Assembly: GCF_019207085.1 (NCBI RefSeq)
Contig: NZ_JAATOM010000012.1
Location: forward strand, 1 to 64,000
Source of the DNA: Variovorax sp. dw_308
GTDB lineage: Bacteria > Pseudomonadota > Gammaproteobacteria > Burkholderiales > Burkholderiaceae_C
Direction of reading: 5' to 3'
DNA: 64,000 nt
Shown here: piece after piece, positions 32,637 to 42,478 of the stretch
How the letters are laid out: every line of letters starts with the position of its first letter
How positions within the stretch are numbered: position 1 is the stretch's first letter
The notes under the pieces: generated by a model
Told to the model about the DNA's origin: nothing
Databases searched by the model: none
The model's input: the letters and a program-made list of their open reading frames with translations, nothing else
Made by a program: the position numbers and the translations under genes

Positions 32637-32671
32637 CGGGAAGTGTGCCGCAAGGCAACACGGGTTCGCAG

Positions 32672-32717
32672 AAACAAGAAAGCCCGGTGAGTTGACGCGG
32701 AGTCTCGTCACCGGGCT
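32672..32717 (-). terminator. Terminator-like hairpin in the leader of the DUF748 gene
   Basis: AGCCCGGTGA (32681-32690) pairs exactly with TCACCGGGCT (32708-32717) across a 17-base loop; on the minus strand a T-rich run (TTTCTTGTTTC) follows. It lies about 45 bases before the DUF748 start, so it could attenuate transcription into that gene. Confidence 0.5.
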
Positions 32718-33008
32718 CGATGGCGAGTTCAAAACCCATGCCATCTTTTCGCTTGACCGGAAGTTGAATGGTTCCGGCTTCGCTGGCAGCAAGAGATTGC
32801 CACCGGGGGGTGCTTCCAACGTCGAACCGGGAGAAATCCCTCTGTTCTCGGCCTTTGGCGTGACGCCTGACGGTTCAGGCATCTTCACTTTAAGCGGTGG
32901 AATGGTCTTTTCAAATCGGTGTTGCAATCACTTGCAGTGAGCCGTTTCCCTCTACTGATCCAGACTTTTCTCAGGTCATTTTTAGAATAAGACCCCTAGA
33001 CGTTATTC

Positions 33009-33037
33009 TTGACCAGGTATTAGGCGACCCCTAGAAT
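33009..33037 (+). promoter_or_regulatory. Likely sigma-70 promoter of the transglycosylase gene
   Basis: TTGACC (33009-33014), a 17-base spacer and TAGAAT (33032-33037) make a near-consensus promoter. A transcript would begin near 33045, leaving about 200 bases of leader before ATG 33243. The direct repeat GACCCCTAGA overlaps the -10 region and recurs 35 bases upstream, a possible operator. Confidence 0.6.
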
Positions 33038-33242
33038 TCGTCCAACCTTGCTGCCCGCTTGCAGCATGTAGTCTTTTGTACTCCGCCGCCGCGTGCACTA
33101 TTGCCACCGGCCCTATCAGGCGGCCGCGCTCCCCAGACCACTTCGCGCGGAACCTGATACCCACCCCAGCGACGTCACCGTCGACCCGGCTCGCTTTATG
33201 CGTTGCCTGCGTTTTCCGGTGCCGACGACGAAAGGAAAAGCG

Positions 33243-34142
33243 ATGAAACAGGCCTTGGCCTCCACAGCCCGCGGGCTACGGACCTTCGGGTCCGATGTGG
33301 CAGATGGTTTCTTTGAACTCACCCACAACGGCTTTGCGTTGATCGGTCTGGCTATCGTGTTTGCCGCGTTGGCACTCGTGGCCCGGCCCGACTTGCGCGA
33401 GTCCGGGGAAGCCCAGTTGATGGGCTGGCTCCAGTCGCGCAAGCCTGCGCCGGAGCCAAGCGCAACCGATCTGCAACCGAACGCGATCGAACGCACCACG
33501 GCAGCGAGCCCCGGCGACCTGCCCAAGCAGCAAGCCGCGGTGGCCTATTGGCTCAGCAAGAAGTACCGTGTTGCAGCGGAACCCCTGAGCGTGCTGGTCG
33601 CGGAGGCCTATGACATCGGCAAGCGCACCAAGCTCGACCCGACCCTGATCCTGGCCATCATGGCCGTCGAATCCAGCTTCAATCCGTTCGCCCAGAGCAG
33701 CGTGGGTGCCCAGGGCCTGATGCAGGTGATGACGCGCGTCCATGGCGAGAAATACGAAAGCGCCGGCGGCACGCTGACGGCCTTCGACCCGGTCACCAAC
33801 ATGCGCGTCGGCGTCAAGGTGCTGCAGGAATGCATTTCGCGCGCCGGATCCGTCGAGGGCGGCTTGCGCTACTACGTCGGCGCCGCCAAGATGGAAGACG
33901 ACGGCGGCTATGCCGGCAAAGTGATGGCCGAGCACGAGCGGCTGCGCCTGGTTGCCCAGGGCAAGGCGCCCTCCACGACTTCGAACCGCACCGCTGGCCT
34001 GCCTGTGGCCGAGCGGAACAAGTCCGCCGAATCGACGGGCGGACAAAAGGTCGCATTGCTGGAGAGCGACTCCTGGAAAGACGCTGATCCTCTGCGTCAG
34101 GAGCCTCTCGGCTACACTGGCGCGGTACGCGACTGGCGATAG
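33243..34142 (+). CDS. Membrane-anchored lytic transglycosylase (SLT domain)
   Basis: ATG 33243 follows AAAGGAAAAGCG, a good ribosome site, and gives 299 residues. A membrane helix lies at about 30-47 (GFALIGLAIVFAALALVA), so the enzyme is anchored with its domain in the periplasm. The SLT domain has catalytic E143 in MAVESSFNPFAQSS, then GAQGLMQVM and YYVGAAK. It cleaves peptidoglycan glycan strands. The C-terminal 50 residues are low-complexity. glyA lies downstream but has its own riboswitch. Confidence 0.88.
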   Translation: MKQALASTARGLRTFGSDVADGFFELTHNGFALIGLAIVFAALALVARPDLRESGEAQLMGWLQSRKPAPEPSATDLQPNAIERTTAASPGDLPKQQAAVAYWLSKKYRVAAEPLSVLVAEAYDIGKRTKLDPTLILAIMAVESSFNPFAQSSVGAQGLMQVMTRVHGEKYESAGGTLTAFDPVTNMRVGVKVLQECISRAGSVEGGLRYYVGAAKMEDDGGYAGKVMAEHERLRLVAQGKAPSTTSNRTAGLPVAERNKSAESTGGQKVALLESDSWKDADPLRQEPLGYTGAVRDWR

Positions 34143-34162
34143 GCGCAACCCTGGGGCAACTT

Positions 34163-34267
34163 GCTCCGGGTGCATGCGCTGACGTGGAATACCACTTGGG
34201 AGCGTACCGCCCGGTTTGCCGGGTGTTCCGCCGTTCGCCTGGGCAGCCCTTGTTTGCATGAACAAGG
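34163..34267 (+). promoter_or_regulatory. ZTP (pfl) riboswitch leader of glyA
   Basis: The leader carries the hallmarks of the pfl motif: a GUGG-AAUA-CCAC hairpin followed by UUGGGAGCGU (34184-34204), a variable hairpin with CCCGG/CCGGG (34210-34223), and the conserved CGCCUGGGCA end (34236-34245). The class senses ZTP or ZMP, signals of low 10-formyl-tetrahydrofolate, and usually controls one-carbon or purine genes such as glyA. A hairpin CCTTGTT/AACAAGG (34248-34267) between it and the glyA ribosome site may be the switching part. Exact edges are approximate. Confidence 0.8.
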
Positions 34268-34288
34268 AAATTTGTCTTCAGGACTGCC

Positions 34289-35533
<1,245 letters not shown>

Positions 35534-35556
35534 GCAGGACCGCAGGTGGCCGCAGC

Positions 35557-36000
35557 ATGAAATGCCCGTTCTGCGGCCACCTTGAGACGCAGGTCGTGGA
35601 GACCCGCGTCTCGGAGGACGGCGACTTCGTGCGCCGCCGCCGACAGTGCGGGTCCTGCGAGAAGCGTTTCACCACCTACGAGCGGCCGGACGTCAACTTT
35701 CCGGTGGTCGTCAAGAAGGATGGCGGCCGGGCAGACTTCGAAGCATCAAAGGTCCGCGCATCGATGATGCTGGCGCTGCGCAAGCGACCCGTGACCATCG
35801 AGCAGATCGACGGCGCGTTGCTGCGCATCGAGCAGGAGTTGCTGGCGCTCGGCCTGCGCGAAATCGAGTCCAACAAGGTCGGCGAACTGGTGATGCGCGA
35901 ACTCAAGAAGCTCGACAAGGTGGCCTACGTGCGCTTTGCGTCGGTCTACCGGAGCTTCGAGGATGTGGACGAATTTCGGCAGTTGCTGCGGGATATCTAG
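35557..36000 (+). CDS. nrdR: Transcriptional repressor NrdR
   Basis: NrdR represses ribonucleotide reductase genes in response to dATP/ATP. The 147-residue protein has an N-terminal zinc ribbon (C3, C6, C31, C34) with FVRRRRQCGSCEKRFTTYER, and an ATP-cone domain from about residue 49 (VVVKKDGGRADFEASKVRAS). It follows glyA closely, a pairing common in Burkholderiales. Confidence 0.97.
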   Translation: MKCPFCGHLETQVVETRVSEDGDFVRRRRQCGSCEKRFTTYERPDVNFPVVVKKDGGRADFEASKVRASMMLALRKRPVTIEQIDGALLRIEQELLALGLREIESNKVGELVMRELKKLDKVAYVRFASVYRSFEDVDEFRQLLRDI

Positions 36001-36100
36001 GCAACCGATTTCGACGCAATCACGCGTCATCTTTGTGACTTCTTCAGCACAAAGATCGTTAATTGTCTCAATTCGCCGGATTGGCTCCGTTCGTCGGAGA

Positions 36101-36125
36101 CAGACTGCCGTCTGGTTTTGTTCAC
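36101..36125 (+). terminator. Rho-independent terminator after nrdR
   Basis: CAGAC (36101-36105), four bases and GTCTG (36110-36114) form a short stem followed by GTTTTGTT and a further T-rich stretch. It separates the glyA-nrdR unit from the pilin operon. The stem is short, so efficiency is uncertain. Confidence 0.5.
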
Positions 36126-36159
36126 TTTTTTATTACATTTGCGCCCCTAGCATGCGGGC

Positions 36160-36735
36160 GTGAATTCGCAACCCCTTACTCAGCAGATCGCATTGTTTGC
36201 CCGTGAAGCGCGCCGCGTGTCGGGCTTCACTGCGATCGAATTGCTGGTGGTCGTTGCGGTCGTGGCCATCCTGGCCACGCTAGCGTTGCCCAGTTTCAAC
36301 GCCGTCGTGTCCCGCTACCGCGTTCGAACCGCCGTCGAGGACTTCACTGCAACCATCTACTTCGCGCGATCGGAAGCGATCCGGCGCGGCGGCGGGGTCG
36401 TGCTCCGCAAGGCGACACAGGCGGGTTGCTCGGCGCCGGGGTCCCAGAACTGGAGTTGTGGGTGGCTGGTGTTTGCGGACCTCAACGGCAACGGATCCGC
36501 CGACAAGGGCGATGAGGTCTTGCAGCAATCGCCCGCTCCCCGCGGAGTCGATGTCCGGCGAACGACGAACGCATCGCTCATGCGATTGAATCAGTGGGGC
36601 GAAGCCGGCGCCGGCATGGTCGGCGTCGTCTTCAGTCCTGCCGACGATGACAACGTTGCGAACAAGACAGCGCTGTGCCTGAGCTCGGGCGGCAGGCTGC
36701 GAGTCGTGCCGGGCGTCGAGGAGTGTGCTGGATGA
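36160..36735 (+). CDS. Type IV pilus minor pilin, GspH/FimT family
   Basis: GTG 36160 gives 191 residues. The prepilin site is SG|FTAIELL: cleavage after G22, F23 becomes residue 1 and E27 is the conserved Glu5, followed by a hydrophobic helix (LVVVAVVAILATLALPSF). The C-terminal part has the GspH domain style with a C/C pair (CSAPGSQNWSC, and a later pair). It primes pilus assembly with the other minor pilins encoded next. First gene of the pilin operon; it overlaps pilV by four bases. Confidence 0.88.
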   Translation: MNSQPLTQQIALFAREARRVSGFTAIELLVVVAVVAILATLALPSFNAVVSRYRVRTAVEDFTATIYFARSEAIRRGGGVVLRKATQAGCSAPGSQNWSCGWLVFADLNGNGSADKGDEVLQQSPAPRGVDVRRTTNASLMRLNQWGEAGAGMVGVVFSPADDDNVANKTALCLSSGGRLRVVPGVEECAG

Positions 36736-37292
36736 TCGCCCGCCCTGTTCTTCGGCGCCACTGCGAGCGCGGGGTGACCTTGCTGGAGTCCCTGGTCTCG
36801 ATCCTGATCCTGGCAGTGGGCGTGCTCGCGATTCTGTGGGTGCAGGTGCGCACGCTGGCGGAAACACAGACTTCCGCGCGACGCGCACAAGCGGTGCGGG
36901 CGATCGAAGACCTCGGCGAACGCATCAAATCCAATCCCGACGCCTTCGCGCAATTGAGCGCTTACGTGGCCGACTGGAACATCGGCGATGCGCCTGAAGA
37001 GGATTGCAGGGCCAAGGCCTGCACCACCACGCAACTGGCCGCCCGCGACCTCTGGGAATGGAAAACAGAAGTCTCACAGCGACTGCCGTTGGGCAAGGCC
37101 ACGGTCTTCCTGTCGTCGGACGAGGACGCCAACAACAAGCGGCAATTGGGCGTGATGGTCGGCTGGCGCTCCAACGAACGCTCGAATGACAAGGGCTATC
37201 TCGCGCCGCTGGCCCAGCCCACCCCCACCAGCGCGGGCATCCCTGATTGCCCTGCCGGCTTGATCTGCCACGTCGTGTATGTCCAACCGTAG
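36732..37292 (+). CDS. pilV: Type IV pilus modification protein PilV
   Basis: ATG 36732 overlaps the previous stop, giving 186 residues. The prepilin site is RG|VTLLESLVS (cleavage after G14, Glu5 is E19), followed by ILILAVGVLAILWVQ. PilV is a minor pilin of the priming complex. The soluble part contains two cysteines in EEDCRAKACTT and two near the end. It overlaps pilW by 14 bases. Confidence 0.88.
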   Translation: MIARPVLRRHCERGVTLLESLVSILILAVGVLAILWVQVRTLAETQTSARRAQAVRAIEDLGERIKSNPDAFAQLSAYVADWNIGDAPEEDCRAKACTTTQLAARDLWEWKTEVSQRLPLGKATVFLSSDEDANNKRQLGVMVGWRSNERSNDKGYLAPLAQPTPTSAGIPDCPAGLICHVVYVQP

Positions 37293-38097
37293 TCCATCCA
37301 CGAGCCCAAGGCCAGCTGTACGCCGGGCGCAACGCGGCGTGACGCTCGTCGAATTGCTGGCCGCGCTTGTCATCGGTCTACTCGTGATTGGTGCAGCCAT
37401 TGCCTCGATGTTGCTCTCACGGAATAGCGCGGCCGTGGTCACGGACGTCGCGCACCTGCAGCAACAGGGGTCGTACGCATTGAGGGTGTTCGGCATGCAG
37501 GCGCGGCAGGCTGGTTCCCTCGACCTGGCGAAATCTTCCGCGCCGGGCATGGTGTCCTTCAATACCAGCTTCACCGGCTTCGATGGCGCCGCGGTACAGG
37601 GCACGGAGGGCACCAAGGGTGCTCCGGACACCGTCTCTTTCAGCAACCAGCCTGTCCTCGCAGGCGCTGAAGCCGATGGGGAGGCCGCAGACGACAAGCG
37701 GCCACGCGACTGCCTCGCCAACAGGGTGCCGAAGGAGATGGCGGGTTTGCGCTTGGATAGCACCTTCTCGGTGAAGGAAGGTGCGTTGATGTGCAAGGGT
37801 GTGCAGGACGCCGCCCAGCCCATGGTCGCCAACGTCGCGGACTTCCAGGTCTGGTACCGCGTGAAGGCCTCGCCGACCACGATCCGGCGCATGGACGCCA
37901 ACGAAGTAGAGGCCGCCAAGCTCTGGGGCATGGTGAGTTCGGTCGAAATCTGCCTCGACCTGAAGGGTTCGGAAAACACCGGCGACCAACCGTCCAGGAA
38001 CTACGTCAATTGCCAAGGCGAAGCCGTGCCGCACAAAGGCGTGGTCCACATGCTGTTTCGCAACGTGTTCGACCTGCGCACCCAGGGAGCCTCGTGA
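37279..38097 (+). CDS. pilW: Type IV pilus minor pilin PilW
   Basis: This 272-residue product has a basic leader and prepilin site QRG|VTLVELLAA (cleavage after G20, Glu5 is E25), then ALVIGLLVIGAAIASMLLS. PilW together with PilV, PilX and PilY1 forms the tip/priming complex. The large soluble part is beta-rich with several cysteines. Both ends overlap neighbouring genes. Confidence 0.88.
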   Translation: MSNRSPSTSPRPAVRRAQRGVTLVELLAALVIGLLVIGAAIASMLLSRNSAAVVTDVAHLQQQGSYALRVFGMQARQAGSLDLAKSSAPGMVSFNTSFTGFDGAAVQGTEGTKGAPDTVSFSNQPVLAGAEADGEAADDKRPRDCLANRVPKEMAGLRLDSTFSVKEGALMCKGVQDAAQPMVANVADFQVWYRVKASPTTIRRMDANEVEAAKLWGMVSSVEICLDLKGSENTGDQPSRNYVNCQGEAVPHKGVVHMLFRNVFDLRTQGAS

Positions 38098-38789
38098 CAA
38101 GGCCGGGCCTGCGCCAGCGCGGCGTATCCATGTTCATCGTGCTGGTCATGGTGATGCTTTCGAGCCTGCTGGTGATCTGGGCCTCGCGCACCGCGCTCTT
38201 CAGCGAAATGATCACCGGCAACGACAGCGATTACCAGCGCGCGTTCGAGGCCGCGCAGGCCATGGTGCGCGATGCCGAATTCGACATCATGGGCACCCTC
38301 TCGGACGGCAGGACCGAATGCAGGCGCGGCGCCGCGTACGTCGGCTGCCGTGACCTGTCCGGCGGGATCTTCTTCCCGGCCGACGAAGCCGACTTCCAGA
38401 ATCTGTCGGATTCCCTGCGCAAGGCGCCGCTCCTTTGCGTACGCGGCATCTGCCTTGCCAACGACGGCAAGTTCCTGAATTCGCAAGGTGATCTGGAGGC
38501 CATGAAGAAAGTCGCAGCCACCTACGGCGCCCACACGGGCGCCAAGGCCACGGCCGCCAGCAACCCGCTCCTGATGACGGGCGCTGGCCAGGAGGCGCGG
38601 GCCTGGTACTGGGTCGAGGTGCTGCCCTACGACGTCGGCGCGGCCACCGCGGCCGGTCCGGCACAACGGTATGCGCCCGACGCCGGCAGCCCCTACGTCT
38701 TTCGCATCACGGCGATCGCGAAAGGGCTCAAGCCCAACAGTCTGGCCGTCGTGCAGACGGTGTTCGTGCGGAAGCGGATGGATTCATGA
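38094..38789 (+). CDS. pilX: Type IV pilus assembly protein PilX
   Basis: GTG 38094 overlaps the pilW stop (GTGA) and gives 231 residues. The N-terminus RQRG|VSMFIVLVMVMLSSLLVIW is a prepilin-type signal without the Glu5 residue, as is usual for PilX. The soluble region has two Cys pairs. It overlaps pilY1 by four bases. The protein is a minor pilin that presents PilY1 at the pilus tip. Confidence 0.87.
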   Translation: MTRPGLRQRGVSMFIVLVMVMLSSLLVIWASRTALFSEMITGNDSDYQRAFEAAQAMVRDAEFDIMGTLSDGRTECRRGAAYVGCRDLSGGIFFPADEADFQNLSDSLRKAPLLCVRGICLANDGKFLNSQGDLEAMKKVAATYGAHTGAKATAASNPLLMTGAGQEARAWYWVEVLPYDVGAATAAGPAQRYAPDAGSPYVFRITAIAKGLKPNSLAVVQTVFVRKRMDS

Positions 38790-41700
38790 AGAGGTCACAA
38801 CTCCCCAAGTCCACCGCTTGCGCGCTGCTGCTGGCGCTCGCGATGCTGTCGTCGCATGCGGCCGCGACTCCGCTGCAGTTCAGCACCGCACCCGCCGGCA
38901 CGAGCTACAGGAAGCCGGCACCCAACGTCATCGTGTCGGTGGACGATTCGGGCAGCATGGGGGATGAAGGAATGCAGACCTTGCGCGAAGCATTGCTCGA
39001 CACCTTCTCGCAAGCGAACGTGCCAGATGGCGCCATTCGCCTGGCCTGGCAATCGATGGCGCACTGCTACACGATTCCGAGCGGTGGCGACTGCGATGGC
39101 CAGAATGAAATGCGGGTGCTGGACACCGCGCACCGCAACAATTTCAAGACATGGGTCCGCACACTTGCGGCAGTGGGCGACACGACGTCCCATCGCATGC
39201 TGTTCAACGCCGGCCAATACCTGCGCATGCCTCCCGGCATCAACAGCCCCTGGGCCAGCGTGCCGGGGCGCGTTCAGGAGCCGATGCTGGGCTGCCGCAA
39301 GGCTTACAACCTGTTCATGACCGACGGGGGATGGAACACGCCTTTCGGAAATCGGGATGACCCGGTCCGATGGGATGCGGGCAACCCGCAGGCCGCGGCG
39401 TTGATTCCAAATGCAGACGGCACCTCGCGCACGCTCGGCGACGGGACGACGCCATACGCCACGACGAATGAACAAACGCAGATCTACCGCGACGATTTCG
39501 GCGCCGGCCTGTACGGCGACGGCTACAGCTCCGGCGTGCTGCCGACCTTCTCGGACCTGGCCTTCTACTACTGGGCGACCGATCTGCAGCCGGACTTGCC
39601 CAACAACGTGCCCCGACGCATCGCGCGCGAAGGCAGCGAGACCTTCACGGACGCGGAGGGCACGAAGACGCGCACCCTCACGGAATTCTGGAATCCCCGC
39701 AACGATCCCGCCAACTGGCAGCACCTGACGCTGTACACCGTGGGCTTCAACGGCGCCGCCAAGTGGGACGCGAGCGTGGGACCGGTGTTGGGCGACAGCA
39801 CCTGGAGCGGTGAGGACTACAACCGCCTGATGCTTGGTACGACGTCCTGGCCCAACCCGTTGAACTTCGCCTCCGCCATCGATGACACGAAGCGGATGCC
39901 CGAGTTGTGGCACTCCGCCCTCAACTCACGCGGCAAGTTCATTCCGGCCCCCACCGCTGCATCGTTGGCCGTGGCTTTCAAGGACGTCCTGAACACGATC
40001 GCCGCGGAGACGGGCAGCGCGCTCAGCTCGGTGACCGGCAGTTCCGGATCGGCACGGGGCGCGTCGATGTCGTTCGAGGCCGGGTATTCAGCGGACGGAT
40101 GGCATGGCGCCGTCACCGCCTACAACGTGGCCGCGGGGACCGCCGTGGTGTCGGCGGGCGGCGCCTGGGGCACGGCGGTTGCCGCCTCGGGCAATACGCT
40201 CGCAAAGCCGGTTTCGACCGCCACCCTTCTGGACGCCAGTTCCTACGTCCCCGCCAGCCGGCTTGTGCTGACCCACAACGGCACCGAAGGCATCTCGTGG
40301 ACCTGGGACAGCCTCTCCGAAGCGCAAAAGGCCGCGCTCGACACGGGCGGCGCAGGCGTCGACGGCAAGGGGCAGGGCCGGCTTGCCTACCTGCGCGGCG
40401 ACCGCACCCAGGAACTCTCCAATGGCGGGACTTTCCGCAACCGCAAATCGCGTCACGGCGATATCGTCAATTCGGCGCCGTGGGTGGTGCCAGGCAAGCC
40501 CGCGGGAACCTACAACGACGCCACCTACGCCACATTCCGCAACGCCCGAGCAGCGCGGCCCTCCATGCTGTACGTCGGCGCCAACGACGGCATGCTCCAT
40601 GGCTTCGACACCGCCGACGGCGCCGAGAAGATCGCCTATGTGCCGCAGGGCTTGTACGGCAAGTTGTCGCAACTGAGCTCGCCTGCCTACGAGCACCAGT
40701 ACTTCGTCGATGGCTCGCCGCTTTCAGGTGACATCAAGCCGGTCGACGGCACCTGGAAGACGTACGTTGCGGGCTTCCTCGGCGCCGGAGGCCATGGCTA
40801 CTTCGTGCTGGATGCAACCGATCCGGCCGCCTTCGCATCCGCATCGCCGGGCAGCCTGGTGGTACTGGACAAGACCGGCGCCGATGCCGACCCGGACATC
40901 GGAAGCATCTTCAGCCGACCGGCCATCGAACAGGCCAACCCCAACGTGACACAGCAGATCACCCAGCTCAACGACGGCCGCTGGGCGCTGGTGACCGGCA
41001 ATGGTTACAACAGCCCGAACGAAAAAGCGGTGTTGTTGATCCAGTACCTCGACGGCGACAAAGCGCTGGTCAAGATCAACGCAGGCCACGCGGGCGGCAA
41101 CGGCCTGGGCGCACCCCGCCTCGTCGACCTCAATGGCGACGGCAAGCCGGACATCGCCTATGCCGGCGACCTGAAGGGCCAACTCTGGAAGTTCGACCTG
41201 ACGGGAAATACCGCAGGCCAATGGAAGCTTTCCTTCGACAACGCGCCGCTGTACACCGCCCATGATGCGACCGGCAAGGCCCAGCCCATCACCAACGCGC
41301 CGGTGTGGCTGCCCCATCCGGACGGTGGCCTCATGCTGGTGTTCGGCACCGGGCGCAATCTCACCAACGAGGATCGGGGCGACGCTTCACCTCAGAGCAT
41401 CTACGGCATCCGCGACAACACCGTGATCACGCGCAGTTCAGAGAACGCAGTGGTGTTGTCGGAAGGCGAAGCCGTGTCCAACGGCCGCCTTTCGCTGGTC
41501 GCACAGACCATCGGCGCAGAGGCCGGCACGTCCAACGCCACCGGCAGCCGGCTTTGGCGCCTCAGCAGCAACGAGGTGGATTTCACTTCGCACAGGGGGT
41601 GGTACCTCGACCTGCCCGCGGGCGAGCGCGTGGTGCAGAACCTCGATTGGTTCGACGGCTTGCTGGTGGACGTGCCGAGCGCCATCCCCGGAGTGGATGG

Positions 41701-41989
41701 CAACACGACCGAAGAGACCTGCGGTCCAACCATGGTGAACGGACGCAGCTACCTCACCACCCTGAACGCCATCACCGGCGGCGCCCCGCGCTCGCAGCTC
41801 TACGGCTACACCGCAAGCACCGCCATGGCGGATGCCCCGATGACCGCCTCGCGCATCGAATCGTCGCTGCGCTACGCACTCAAGACGGACAAGAAGCTCA
41901 TCAGCGTCTGCCCCTCGGGCCAAACCTGCGACGACCGGGATCGCCTGGGCAAGATCAGCCTGCGGCCGAGCTGGAGGCAGTTGCGGTGA
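38786..41989 (+). CDS. pilY1: Type IV pilus tip adhesin PilY1
   Basis: The 1067-residue protein has a signal peptide (ACALLLALAMLSSHAAA, cleavage near residue 27). A von Willebrand A-like N-terminal part carries the MIDAS motif DDSGSMG (53-59). The C-terminal half is the PilC/PilY1 beta-propeller domain, with a calcium-binding loop DLNGDGKPD near residue 781. It promotes pilus extension, adhesion and surface sensing. The last base pair of genes overlaps as GTGA with pilE. Confidence 0.93.
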   Translation: MKRSQLPKSTACALLLALAMLSSHAAATPLQFSTAPAGTSYRKPAPNVIVSVDDSGSMGDEGMQTLREALLDTFSQANVPDGAIRLAWQSMAHCYTIPSGGDCDGQNEMRVLDTAHRNNFKTWVRTLAAVGDTTSHRMLFNAGQYLRMPPGINSPWASVPGRVQEPMLGCRKAYNLFMTDGGWNTPFGNRDDPVRWDAGNPQAAALIPNADGTSRTLGDGTTPYATTNEQTQIYRDDFGAGLYGDGYSSGVLPTFSDLAFYYWATDLQPDLPNNVPRRIAREGSETFTDAEGTKTRTLTEFWNPRNDPANWQHLTLYTVGFNGAAKWDASVGPVLGDSTWSGEDYNRLMLGTTSWPNPLNFASAIDDTKRMPELWHSALNSRGKFIPAPTAASLAVAFKDVLNTIAAETGSALSSVTGSSGSARGASMSFEAGYSADGWHGAVTAYNVAAGTAVVSAGGAWGTAVAASGNTLAKPVSTATLLDASSYVPASRLVLTHNGTEGISWTWDSLSEAQKAALDTGGAGVDGKGQGRLAYLRGDRTQELSNGGTFRNRKSRHGDIVNSAPWVVPGKPAGTYNDATYATFRNARAARPSMLYVGANDGMLHGFDTADGAEKIAYVPQGLYGKLSQLSSPAYEHQYFVDGSPLSGDIKPVDGTWKTYVAGFLGAGGHGYFVLDATDPAAFASASPGSLVVLDKTGADADPDIGSIFSRPAIEQANPNVTQQITQLNDGRWALVTGNGYNSPNEKAVLLIQYLDGDKALVKINAGHAGGNGLGAPRLVDLNGDGKPDIAYAGDLKGQLWKFDLTGNTAGQWKLSFDNAPLYTAHDATGKAQPITNAPVWLPHPDGGLMLVFGTGRNLTNEDRGDASPQSIYGIRDNTVITRSSENAVVLSEGEAVSNGRLSLVAQTIGAEAGTSNATGSRLWRLSSNEVDFTSHRGWYLDLPAGERVVQNLDWFDGLLVDVPSAIPGVDGNTTEETCGPTMVNGRSYLTTLNAITGGAPRSQLYGYTASTAMADAPMTASRIESSLRYALKTDKKLISVCPSGQTCDDRDRLGKISLRPSWRQLR

Positions 41990-42438
41990 AGGTGCAGACG
42001 AAGGCTCGCCCGCGCCTACGCGGCTTCACGCTGATCGAGGCCATGATCGTGCTCGCGGTGATCGGGATCCTCAGCGCCATCGCGCTGCCGAGCTACCGGG
42101 AGTACATCCGCCGCGGCCACCGCGCCGAGGCGCGCGCCGGGTTGCTGCAGGCGGCCCACTGGCTGGAGCGCGTGGCGACGGCCCGCGGCACCTACCTCAC
42201 CACGGAAGAGGCCGCGACCAAGTTTCCGTCGGCGCTCGAGGCCGTGCCCTCCAGGAGCTATTCCATCAGCATCGCGGGCACGGATACGAATGGCGCCCGC
42301 TACACTTTGAAGGCGACTCCGCAGAACGGCCAGGTCGGCGACAAGTGCGGCGAATTCACGTTGACACATGATGGCAAGCGCGGCCTGTCCTCCGCCACCG
42401 CTTCGCCCGAACTGGTGGCGGACTGCTGGAGTCGTTGA
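41986..42438 (+). CDS. pilE: Type IV pilin PilE
   Basis: GTG 41986 overlaps the pilY1 stop. The 150-residue pilin has site LRG|FTLIEAMIV (cleavage after G13, Glu5 is E18), then a hydrophobic helix (LAVIGILSAIALPSYREYI) and a small globular part. Two cysteines near the end (GDKCGEF and ADCWS) make the disulphide loop. In minor-pilin operons this is usually PilE, a minor pilin linking the tip complex, rather than the major pilin. Confidence 0.9.
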   Translation: MKVQTKARPRLRGFTLIEAMIVLAVIGILSAIALPSYREYIRRGHRAEARAGLLQAAHWLERVATARGTYLTTEEAATKFPSALEAVPSRSYSISIAGTDTNGARYTLKATPQNGQVGDKCGEFTLTHDGKRGLSSATASPELVADCWSR

Positions 42439-42478
42439 AAGCCCGTACTGCTCAACTTCACATCCTGATCACGCATCC

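Larger units (their letters stand above)
32637..33242. other. 606-base intergenic region between two divergent genes
   Basis: It holds a hairpin near 32681-32717, an AT-richer part with a good promoter (33009-33037) and direct repeats GACCCCTAGA at 32991-33000 and 33026-33035. A 7-bp inverted repeat AGAATAA/TTATTCT lies at 32984-32990 and 33003-33009. Open frames cross it on both strands but look non-coding. Confidence 0.6.
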
